Assembly (NCBI GenBank): GCA_021798135.1
Contig: JAJZYI010000169.1
Span: forward strand, 1 to 7,591
Reading direction: 5' to 3'
Length of the DNA: 7,591 bases
Source of the DNA: Actinomycetes bacterium
GTDB lineage: Bacteria; Actinomycetota; Acidimicrobiia; Acidimicrobiales; UBA8190
Shown here: positions 1 to 4,415 of the stretch, one piece after another
Numbering within the stretch: the stretch's first letter is position 1
How the letters are laid out: each line of letters opens with the position of its first letter
Translations under genes and position numbers: made by a program
Notes under the pieces: model-generated
The model's database searches: none
Seen by the model: the letters and a program-made list of their open reading frames with translations, nothing else
What the model was told of the DNA's origin: nothing

Positions 1-50
1 CCGGACGCACAGGGTTCGCCGCCCGGTGGCCTCCGCTGTCAAGGGTTGGG

Positions 51-135
51 TGGCCGAGAGGCCGTGGTGGCCGAGAGGCCGTGGTGGCCGAGAGGCCGTG
101 GTGGCCGAGAGGCCGTGGTGGCCGAGCGGCCGTGG
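51..135. repeat. 17-bp tandem repeat, five copies
   Basis: Five head-to-tail copies of TGGCCGAGAGGCCGTGG lie at 51-67, 68-84, 85-101, 102-118 and 119-135. The first four are identical and the fifth has one A-to-C change. Each unit contains two GGCC sites that can pair with one another. The period is not a multiple of three and no gene covers the array, so it is an intergenic minisatellite and not a coding repeat. There are no spacers, so it is not a CRISPR array. Confidence 0.95.
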
Positions 136-167
136 TCGCAGACGCCGTGGTGCCCGGTCCGCCCGGC

Positions 168-183
168 CCGGGCCCTGGCCCGG
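168..183 (-). terminator. GC hairpin downstream of cupin gene
   Basis: CCGGGCC and GGCCCGG are separated by only two bases, so the practical stem is about 6 bp of pure G/C with a four-base loop. It lies 13 nt beyond the cupin stop codon. No T-tract follows it on the minus strand, so it is only a candidate for the tract-less terminators seen in high-GC actinobacteria. Another perfect palindrome, CTGGGCCCAG (199-208), falls in the last codons of the gene. Confidence 0.3.
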
Positions 184-195
184 CCTCTGCTCGGG

Positions 196-567
196 TCACT
201 GGGCCCAGGGAGGGGCAATCCGCGACCCGTCGGCCATGACGGCTTCGAGGCCAGGCGTCGTCGTAACCCAGGCGCTCGCTCCAGCTTGGTGGCTGTCGAC
301 GCGAAGCTCGCTGCCAGCGGGCACGAGGACGACGTCGCCGGCTCCGGCTTCGATCTCGTCACCGTCGAGGGTGACGTGGAGCCGACCCTGGAGCACCAGG
401 ACGATCTCGTCACGGTTCGGTCGGTGGGCGACGCCCTCGGTTCCGGCGGGGACGTCCAAACGCCAGGCGCACAGCTGCGTGCTCCCTCGGGAGGGCGCGA
501 CGTACGACGAGAAGCGCGATCCGTGCGTCTCGAACAGGGTCGCGTCGGCGGCTCGGAAGACGGGCAT
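196..567 (-). CDS. Small cupin-domain protein
   Basis: The 123-residue product is a single cupin beta-barrel, probably cytoplasmic, with no signal peptide or membrane segment. Cupin motif 1 spans about residues 44-61 (H48, E54, G61; local sequence AHRPNRDEIVLVLQG). Motif 2 spans about 77-92 (GDVVLVPAGSELRV). The second His of motif 1 is replaced (N51) and the motif 2 His is absent (R89/D91 region), so a full metal-binding set is not evident and an enzymatic role should not be assumed. It could be a sensor, a binding protein or a modified cupin enzyme. The ATG at 567 was chosen because AGAGGAG lies about 6 nt upstream. A TTG at 609 would add 14 residues but lies inside the operator. The gene is divergent from a marR gene across a shared control region, which suggests it is that regulator's target. 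Substrate unknown. Confidence 0.85.
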   Translation of the reverse strand: MPVFRAADATLFETHGSRFSSYVAPSRGSTQLCAWRLDVPAGTEGVAHRPNRDEIVLVLQGRLHVTLDGDEIEAGAGDVVLVPAGSELRVDSHQAGASAWVTTTPGLEAVMADGSRIAPPWAQ

Positions 568-581
568 GACGGCTCCTCTAC

Positions 582-620
582 TAGACAAGCACCTTGTCCA
601 TATAGACAAGCGGACTGTCT
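582..620. promoter_or_regulatory. MarR-type operator cluster between cupin and marR
   Basis: The spacer holds alternating half-sites: GACAAG (584-589), CTTGTC (593-598), GACAAG (605-610) and a diverged CTGTCT (615-620). The 18-mer CTTGTCCATATAGACAAG (593-610) is a palindrome with one mismatched pair. Read differently, TAGACAAG recurs at 582 and 603, 21 bp or two helical turns apart, each copy followed by an inverted partner. MarR dimers typically bind palindromes of this size in their own divergent promoter region. Binding by the adjacent MarR protein is inferred. Confidence 0.7.
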
Positions 621-632
621 GGCGTCTGTCAA
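604..632 (-). promoter_or_regulatory. Candidate cupin promoter
   Basis: On the minus strand a perfect TTGACA -35 box (627-632) is followed after 17 bp by TTGTCT (604-609), a weak -10 that coincides with an operator half-site. Transcription would begin near 597, giving a leader of about 30 nt to the ATG at 567. Overlap of the -10 with the palindrome fits simple repression. The poor -10 match keeps confidence moderate. No convincing marR promoter was found on the plus strand. Confidence 0.4.
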
Positions 633-641
633 CATGGTGGG

Positions 642-1085
642 GTGAGCGACGACGGGTGGGACACGGCCGTTGCGGTCTTGCGCGTGGCAGCGCAACTCGT
701 CGACGGGATCCAGGAAGGCCTGGAGCGACGGGGCTTCGACGACATCCGCCCAGCGCACGGGTTCGCCTTCGTGCGCATCAGTGCAGGCGACGCGACGACC
801 GCGGACGTGGCCGTCCATCTCGGGATCACGAAGCAGGCCGCAGGGCAGCTCGTCGACCACCTCGTCACGCGTGGCTACGTCGAGCGCCGTCCGGACCCAC
901 GCGACGCCAGGGCTCGGCTCCTCGTGCTCACCGCCCGCGGATGGGCCTGCACCGCGGCAGCCGAGGAGGCCGCCGCCGAGACTGCCGAGCGCTGGAAGCG
1001 CCGGCTGGGCCCGTCGACGTACCGCCACCTGGCGACAGCCCTCGGTGCGCTCGTGGAGCCTGGTCGGCTGCGGCCGACCTGGTGA
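642..1085 (+). CDS. MarR-family transcriptional regulator
   Basis: The 147-residue product is a typical-length MarR winged-helix protein, which binds DNA as a dimer and usually responds to small ligands or oxidants. The wHTH covers about residues 52-97. The recognition helix region is GITKQAAGQLVDHL (61-74), followed by GYVERRPDPRDARARLLVLT (78-97), whose Asp/Arg-rich wing is the family hallmark. N- and C-terminal helices (about 7-30 and 100-140) would form the dimer interface. No cysteine sits where thiol-sensing OhrR-type MarRs have theirs, so a ligand sensor is more likely than a redox switch (inference). The GTG at 642 is chosen as start. Spacing to any Shine-Dalgarno sequence is poor, so it may be leaderless. 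An ATG at 634 in another frame reads only three codons and ends at a TGA overlapping this GTG. It is divergent from the cupin gene and convergent with trpD, 26 bp away. Confidence 0.93.
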   Translation: MSDDGWDTAVAVLRVAAQLVDGIQEGLERRGFDDIRPAHGFAFVRISAGDATTADVAVHLGITKQAAGQLVDHLVTRGYVERRPDPRDARARLLVLTARGWACTAAAEEAAAETAERWKRRLGPSTYRHLATALGALVEPGRLRPTW

Positions 1086-1104
1086 GACGCCCGACTGCCG
1101 GCGC

Positions 1105-1125
1105 CCGCCGCTCAGCGCTCGGCGG
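1105..1125. terminator. Weak hairpin at marR/trpD convergence
   Basis: CCGCCG (1105-1110) pairs with CGGCGG (1120-1125) around a 9-nt loop that contains the trpD stop codon. It lies where two convergent genes meet, so it could serve both strands. It has no T-tract and the stem is only 6 bp, so this may be chance in such GC-rich DNA. Confidence 0.2.
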
Positions 1126-2380
1126 CGCGTGACACGGCCACCAGCCGGTCGAGCACGGCGGCGGCACGGCCCGAGTCGAGCGCGTCCGTCGCCAGCGACA
1201 GGCCGCCGGCGACGTCCTCCGCCTCGCCGGCGACGACGAGCGCGGCCGCCGCGTTCAACAGGACCACGTCGCGGTGCGGCCCCTGGGCGCCCTCCAGGAC
1301 TCGCCGGGCCAGCGCCGCGTTGGTGGCGGCGTCGCCCCCGCGCAGGTCCGCCACGACCGCCGGCGCCAGCCCGAAAGCTGCGGGGTCGACCGACAGCCGA
1401 CGCACCCGCGGGTCGAGCCCGGCAGCCGAACTGGCCGGCCCAGCACCACCCGGCCCAGCACCACCCGGCCCAGCACCACCCGGCCCAGCACCACCCGGCC
1501 CAGCACCACCCGGCCCAGCACCACCCGGCCCAGCACCACCCGGCCCAGCACCACCTGCTGCCGGGCCGCCCGCGCCACCGGGTCCCGCGGGGCCGTCGGG
1601 CGGCGCCGCGGCGGCCGCGTCGAAGAAGAGCACGTCGCTCGGGCCCGAGGTCGACAGCTCGTCGAGCCCGTCGGCGCCGTGGACGACCATGGCCCGGCGC
1701 GCACCGTTGGCGACCAGCACCCCGAGCATCTTCGGTGCCATGGCAGGGTCGCTCACGCCCACCAGCTGCAGCCGGGCCCGAGCCGGGTTGGCCAGCGGCC
1801 CCAGGAAGTTGAACACGGTGGCGATCCCCAGCTCGCGCCGCACGGGGACGACATGGCGCATAGCCGGGTGGAAGCGCGGCGCGAAGCAGAAGCCGATGCC
1901 GGCCTCCGCCACGCACCTGGCGACGCCGGCCGGCCCGAGGTCGATGACGACGCCCAGGGCCTCGAGCACGTCCGCCGACCCTACCGACGACGACGCCGCC
2001 CGGCCGCCGTGCTTGCACACCGGGACGCCGGCGCCCGCGACCACCAGCGCGGCGATCGTCGACACGTTGATCGACGCGCTGCGGTCGCCGCCGGTGCCGC
2101 ACGTGTCGACGACGTCGCCGTCGACGTGCAGCGGCTCGGCGTGGTCGAGGAACGCCCGGACGAAGCCGGTCATCTCCTCTACCGTCTCGCCCTTGGCCCG
2201 CAGGGCCACGGCGAACGCCGCCACCTGGGCCGGCGTGGCCTGGCCGCCGAGCACCTGGCTGACCGCGAGCTCGGCCTCAGCCACCGACAGGCCCTGGCCG
2301 GCCAGGAGACGGCCGAGCACCCCGGGCCACCCGCCCAGCTCCTCGAAGCTCGCCTCCGAGGCCGCTGCCGTCAGTCCCAC
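1112..2380 (-). CDS. trpD: Anthranilate phosphoribosyltransferase with repeat insertion
   Basis: TrpD joins anthranilate to PRPP to make phosphoribosyl-anthranilate, the second committed step of tryptophan synthesis, in the cytoplasm. The product is about 422 residues; the family is usually near 340-350. An N-terminal helical domain (about 12-80, ending in ALRAKGETVEE) precedes the PRPP site DTCGTGGD (92-99), NVSTIAA, the KHGGRAASS loop (from K123), the FAPRFHPAMRHVVPVR segment (about 166-181) and FNFLGPLANP (190-199). All diagnostic motifs are intact. The excess length is a roughly 70-residue Ala/Gly/Pro segment (about 255-324) at a hairpin that is a short turn in other TrpDs, between DELSTSGPSDVLFFD and RVRRLSVDPAAFGL. 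Its core is a (GPGGA)n minisatellite. The start is uncertain: GTG 2380 has slightly better spacing from a weak CGGGA, and GTG 2383 is equally in frame. The gene overlaps the upstream ACAD stop by 10 nt, implying translational coupling. No other trp genes are in view. Confidence 0.95.
   Translation of the reverse strand: MGLTAAASEASFEELGGWPGVLGRLLAGQGLSVAEAELAVSQVLGGQATPAQVAAFAVALRAKGETVEEMTGFVRAFLDHAEPLHVDGDVVDTCGTGGDRSASINVSTIAALVVAGAGVPVCKHGGRAASSSVGSADVLEALGVVIDLGPAGVARCVAEAGIGFCFAPRFHPAMRHVVPVRRELGIATVFNFLGPLANPARARLQLVGVSDPAMAPKMLGVLVANGARRAMVVHGADGLDELSTSGPSDVLFFDAAAAAPPDGPAGPGGAGGPAAGGAGPGGAGPGGAGPGGAGPGGAGPGGAGPGGAGPGGAGPASSAAGLDPRVRRLSVDPAAFGLAPAVVADLRGGDAATNAALARRVLEGAQGPHRDVVLLNAAAALVVAGEAEDVAGGLSLATDALDSGRAAAVLDRLVAVSRAAER
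1441..1555 (-). repeat. 15-bp in-frame minisatellite inside trpD
   Basis: Seven perfect contiguous copies of CAGCACCACCCGGCC (plus strand) occupy 1441-1545, with ten bases of an eighth to 1555 and a six-base partial copy just before (1435-1440). On the coding strand each unit adds Gly-Pro-Gly-Gly-Ala, so copy-number change would alter protein length by five residues without shifting frame. The coding strand carries two GGG runs per unit (GGGCCGGG) separated by short loops, which fits the G-quadruplex pattern. Perfect identity between copies suggests recent expansion or ongoing homogenisation. Confidence 0.97.
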
Positions 2381-3546
2381 CACAGGTCCCGGTCGAGCAC
2401 ACCCCGGCCGATCAGGCCGAGCTGCACCTGGCTGGTGCCCTCCACGATCGTGAGCTGCCGGGCGTCGCGGTACCACTGCTCCGTGGGGTGGTCCTCCATG
2501 TAGCCGGCCGCGCCGAGCAGCTGCACCGCCAGGCCCGAGGCCCGGACCGCGAGCTCCGTGGCGTGGTACTTGGCCATCGACAGGTACGGGACCCACTCCT
2601 TCGTGAACCTGCCCTGGTCCGCCAGCCACGCCGAGCGGTAGGTCAGCAGGCGGGCCGCCTCGATGTCCACGGCGCACCGGGCGATCTCCCACTGGATGCC
2701 CTGGAAGTCCGCGATGGTCCGGCCGAACGCCGGGCGCTCCTGGACGTAGCGGGTCGCGTACATGAGCGCGCCCTCCGCCAGGCCGATGCCCCGCGCCGCC
2801 ACGATCGGCCGCATGGAGTTCAGGCCGAGCATGGCCAGGCGGAAGCCGCCGACCTCGCCGATCACGTTGGCCGGCGGGACCCGCACCGAGTCGAGCAGCA
2901 GCTCGCCGGTGTCGACGCCCTTCACCCCCATCTTGTGGTCGGTCCGGCCGACCGACACGCCGTCCCACGACCGCTCGACCACGAACGCCGTGATCGAGTC
3001 GTGGGCACGGCTGGACGGGTCGCCGGTCTTCGCGAACACCGTGTACCAGTCGGCCTCGCGCACTCCGGACATCCAGCACTTGGTGCCGGTGAGGATCCAG
3101 CCGCCCTCGACGTCGGGGTCGGGGACGGCCCGGGTCCGCATCCCGGCCACGTCCGAGCCGGCCTGGGGCTCCGACAGGCCGAAGGCGGCCCGCTGGGTCC
3201 CCTGGGCGATGCCCGGCAGGTACCGCTGCTGCTGCTGCTCCGACCCGGCGATCATGACCGGGCCGGTCGGGAGCCGCGTGAGCAGGAGCATGAGGGCGGC
3301 GGCGTTGGAGTACTTGGCCACCTCCTCGATGGCGATGGTGAGCCCGAGGATGCCCGCGCCCGAGCCGCCGTAGGCCTCCGGGATGCAGAGCCCGAGGAGC
3401 CCGGCGTCGCGGAACGCCTCGAAGAGGTCCTGCGGGTACCCCCCGCTGCGATCGATCTCGCGGGCCCTGGGCGCCACCTTGTCCTGGGCGAGGCGGCGCA
3501 CCGTCGCCTGCAGCTCGGCCAGCTCTGGGGAGAGCGCGAAGTCCAT
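2371..3546 (-). CDS. Acyl-CoA dehydrogenase
   Basis: This FAD flavoprotein introduces a trans-2,3 double bond into an acyl-CoA thioester and passes electrons to an electron-transfer flavoprotein, as in fatty-acid or branched-chain amino-acid degradation. Its 391 residues match the family length (about 380-400). It has the N-terminal helical domain (1-120), the first family signature FGLSEPQAGSD (122-132) leading into the middle beta domain, WMSG (158-161), MGVKGVDTGEL (206-216), ERPAFGR (270-276) and the second signature GYMEDHPTEQWYRDAR (348-363). E369 in IVEGTSQVQ is at the position of the catalytic base in short/medium-chain enzymes. Chain-length or branched-chain specificity cannot be settled. 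The only upstream Shine-Dalgarno is weak, and a TAnnnT -10 six bases before the ATG suggests a leaderless mRNA. trpD follows with a 10-nt overlap. The run of four Gln (104-107) comes from a short CTG/CAG tract and is unremarkable. Confidence 0.96.
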   Translation of the reverse strand: MDFALSPELAELQATVRRLAQDKVAPRAREIDRSGGYPQDLFEAFRDAGLLGLCIPEAYGGSGAGILGLTIAIEEVAKYSNAAALMLLLTRLPTGPVMIAGSEQQQQRYLPGIAQGTQRAAFGLSEPQAGSDVAGMRTRAVPDPDVEGGWILTGTKCWMSGVREADWYTVFAKTGDPSSRAHDSITAFVVERSWDGVSVGRTDHKMGVKGVDTGELLLDSVRVPPANVIGEVGGFRLAMLGLNSMRPIVAARGIGLAEGALMYATRYVQERPAFGRTIADFQGIQWEIARCAVDIEAARLLTYRSAWLADQGRFTKEWVPYLSMAKYHATELAVRASGLAVQLLGAAGYMEDHPTEQWYRDARQLTIVEGTSQVQLGLIGRGVLDRDLWWD

Positions 3547-3552
3547 GCGGGC

Positions 3553-3581
3553 AGGCTATTGCCCCGCGCCGTGGCACGAAA
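3553..3581 (-). promoter_or_regulatory. Candidate leaderless promoter of ACAD-trpD
   Basis: On the minus strand TAGCCT (3553-3558) lies exactly six bases before the ATG at 3546, the geometry expected if the A of ATG is the transcription start. A weak TTTCGT -35-like hexamer (3576-3581) is 17 bp further upstream. The missing Shine-Dalgarno is consistent with this. Confidence 0.35.
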
Positions 3582-3672
3582 CCCGGAGCACGCGGGGGCT
3601 CACCCCGTCGTCAAGGCGGCGTTGCGCCACGCCGCGTGCATGGTCGCGATGGCCGCCCACCCGCCCGGCGCG

Positions 3673-3714
3673 CGGCGCGGCGCCGCGCCGGTACGAGCGG
3701 CCGGTCGACCGGCC
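3673..3714 (-). terminator. Tandem perfect palindromes after whiB
   Basis: Two perfect palindromes follow the whiB stop on the minus strand. GGCCGGTCGACCGGCC (3699-3714) begins 14 nt after the stop. An 18-bp one, CGGCGCGGCGCCGCGCCG (3673-3690), comes eight bases later. Each can fold into a 6-7 bp all-G/C stem with a four-base loop. Neither has a T-tract. They probably terminate whiB or protect its mRNA 3' end ahead of the separately transcribed ACAD gene. The rest of the 182-nt gap 3547-3728 has no gene. Confidence 0.45.
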
Positions 3715-3728
3715 AGGACGCCGGCTCG

Positions 3729-3971
3729 TCAGGCCGACTTGCGACGCTGTCGCAGGATGCGACGGCGCTCCCGCTCGGTCGCTCCGCCCCAGACGCCCTC
3801 GCGCTCGCGGTGCCCCAGCGCGTGCTCCAGGCACGCCTGGCGGACCGGGCACACTGCGCAGATCGCCTTGGCCTCCTCGGCGTCCTCGTCGGACACCGGG
3901 TAGAAGACCTCGGGGTCGATGCCCCGACAGGCGGCTCGCTTGCGCCAGGTAGCGGTCGGAAGGGCGGTCAT
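3729..3971 (-). CDS. WhiB-family iron-sulfur transcription factor
   Basis: The 80-residue cytoplasmic protein has the full WhiB signature. Four cysteines, C15, C38, C41 and C47 (CxxC in AICAVCPVRQAC), ligate a 4Fe-4S cluster. The GVWGG turn (59-63) contacts the principal sigma factor in characterised members, and a basic tail (ERERRRILRQRRK, 66-78) follows for DNA binding. Such proteins bind sigma region 4 and modulate development, redox or antibiotic-response genes. Which WhiB subclass this is cannot be assigned. The ATG at 3971 is preceded by GAGGA at 10 nt. The frame is open further upstream to 4160, but those codons give a Cys/Arg/Ala-rich translation across the promoter and were rejected. 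A good promoter lies about 100 nt upstream, so the gene is probably monocistronic with a long leader. Confidence 0.95.
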   Translation of the reverse strand: MTALPTATWRKRAACRGIDPEVFYPVSDEDAEEAKAICAVCPVRQACLEHALGHREREGVWGGATERERRRILRQRRKSA

Positions 3972-4076
3972 GGGGATCACATCCTCGGGCGCGGTGCCCG
4001 TCTGTCGTCGTGGCAGGGAACCGCCGGCCGCACACGGCGCACGCGACGCTCCTGCGCGGAAAACGGCGGAACATTG

Positions 4077-4105
4077 AGTATGACCGATTGCAGCGCTCGT
4101 GTAAA
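4077..4105 (-). promoter_or_regulatory. whiB promoter
   Basis: On the minus strand TTTACA (4100-4105, 5 of 6 to TTGACA) and CATACT (4077-4082, 4 of 6 to TATAAT) are separated by exactly 17 bp, a good housekeeping sigma-factor promoter. Transcription would start near 4070, giving a leader of about 100 nt before the whiB ATG. The local composition is notably less GC-rich than its surroundings. Confidence 0.7.
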
Positions 4106-4116
4106 GACCGGGCATG

Positions 4117-4148
4117 CTCCCTGAGCAGGGAGTCCCCGCGCTGCGGGG
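4117..4148. promoter_or_regulatory. Paired hairpins upstream of whiB promoter
   Basis: CTCCCT-GAGC-AGGGAG (4117-4132) and CCCCGC-GCT-GCGGGG (4134-4148) are two perfect 6-bp-stem hairpins one base apart, just upstream of the whiB -35 box. They could stop transcription arriving from the fliG operon or act as regulator sites. Neither has a T-tract. Function is inferred only from position. Confidence 0.35.
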
Positions 4149-4172
4149 GTCATGCGCCACACGCTGCGTTCA

Positions 4173-4186
4173 CTTGTGCACACAAG
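4173..4186. promoter_or_regulatory. Short palindrome upstream of whiB
   Basis: CTTGTG-CA-CACAAG is a perfect inverted repeat of six-base arms containing the palindrome TGTGCACA. It lies about 100 bp upstream of the predicted whiB transcription start in an otherwise non-coding region. The two-base gap does not fit the TGTGA-N6-TCACA site of CRP-family proteins. It may be an operator for an unknown regulator. Confidence 0.3.
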
Positions 4187-4284
4187 CGCAGGAACGCCGG
4201 CGCCGTGACCCTCGCCGGCGCCAGGTGCGTCGGGGCCATCACCACGAGCGGCTGCTGGCGGGCCGGCCCACCGCCCCAGCCGGT

Positions 4285-4383
4285 GCGATCGCCGGGCCGC
4301 GGACGTGCCGGCCGACGTGCCAACGGAGGCGCCAGCCGAGGTGCCGCGATCGCCGTGCCGGCCGACGTGCCAGCCGACGCGCC
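4285..4383. repeat. Degenerate GACGTGCC-type repeat block
   Basis: The block holds imperfect 12-bp units around CCGACGTGCCAG, including an exact 18-bp direct repeat GTGCCGGCCGACGTGCCA at 4305-4322 and 4355-4372. A second exact pair, GCGATCGCCG, is at 4285-4294 and 4346-4355. Offsets differ (50 and 61 bp), so the array is eroded. It lies 3' of fliG. An in-frame translation as Pro/Ala/Val-rich sequence is possible on the plus strand but no gene is supported. Confidence 0.7.
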
Positions 4384-4403
4384 GGCCGGCCTGGTCGCCG
4401 GCC
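4384..4403 (-). terminator. fliG operon terminator hairpin
   Basis: GGCCGGC (4384-4390) and GCCGGCC (4397-4403) form a perfect 7-bp G/C stem with a six-base loop, beginning 13 nt after the fliG stop codon. Position and strength suit a transcription end for the chemotaxis/fliG operon. There is no T-tract, as is common in high-GC actinobacteria. Confidence 0.5.
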
Positions 4404-4415
4404 CTCGTGGATGGT

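Larger units (their letters stand above)
1..195. other. Gene-free left edge with minisatellite
   Basis: No reading frame here looks like a real gene. The open frames that cross it run through the 17-bp repeat in shifting phase and give Arg/Trp/Gly-rich low-complexity translations. The stretch holds the tandem repeat at 51-135 and a GC hairpin at 168-183, and lies downstream of the minus-strand cupin gene. Positions 1-50 show nothing recognisable. The next gene to the left is outside the window. Confidence 0.6.
3972..4415. other. 444-bp intergenic region between whiB and fliG
   Basis: No gene was found here. Frames open across it on both strands have atypical composition. It contains the whiB leader and promoter (4077-4105), a pair of adjacent hairpins (4117-4148), a palindrome at 4173-4186, two exact CGCCGGCGCC copies (4195-4204 and 4213-4222), a degenerate repeat block (4285-4383) and the fliG 3' hairpin (4384-4403). 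Confidence 0.65.

Noticed and set aside
51..135. CRISPR array
   Set aside because: The 17-bp units are contiguous with no spacers.
568..609. TTG start extending the cupin by 14 residues
   Set aside because: It would lie inside the operator. The ATG at 567 has a strong Shine-Dalgarno and is followed by the conserved domain.
39..2102. 687-codon minus-strand frame and long plus-strand frames over 26-2503
   Set aside because: These are GC-driven shadows crossing the cupin, marR and trpD genes and both repeat arrays; the translations are low-complexity Arg/Pro/Ala.
3225..3240. CTG/CAG triplet tract in the ACAD gene as a microsatellite
   Set aside because: It has only about four units encoding four Gln, within normal variation for the family.
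1112..3577. Very long minus-strand open frame running from trpD through the ACAD region
   Set aside because: Only the part below 2383 is TrpD. The upstream part is an out-of-phase shadow of the acyl-CoA dehydrogenase gene with Arg/Gly/His-rich translation.
3972..4160. N-terminal extension of the WhiB protein to 143 residues
   Set aside because: It crosses the predicted promoter and loses coding bias; the 80-residue form matches family length and has its own Shine-Dalgarno.
4173..4186. CRP-family binding site upstream of whiB
   Set aside because: Arms are separated by two bases, not the six of TGTGA-N6-TCACA.
4285..4355. GCGATCGC octamers as cyanobacterial HIP1 repeats
   Set aside because: There are only two copies, both inside a local GC-rich repeat block in an actinobacterial context; best explained as part of that block.
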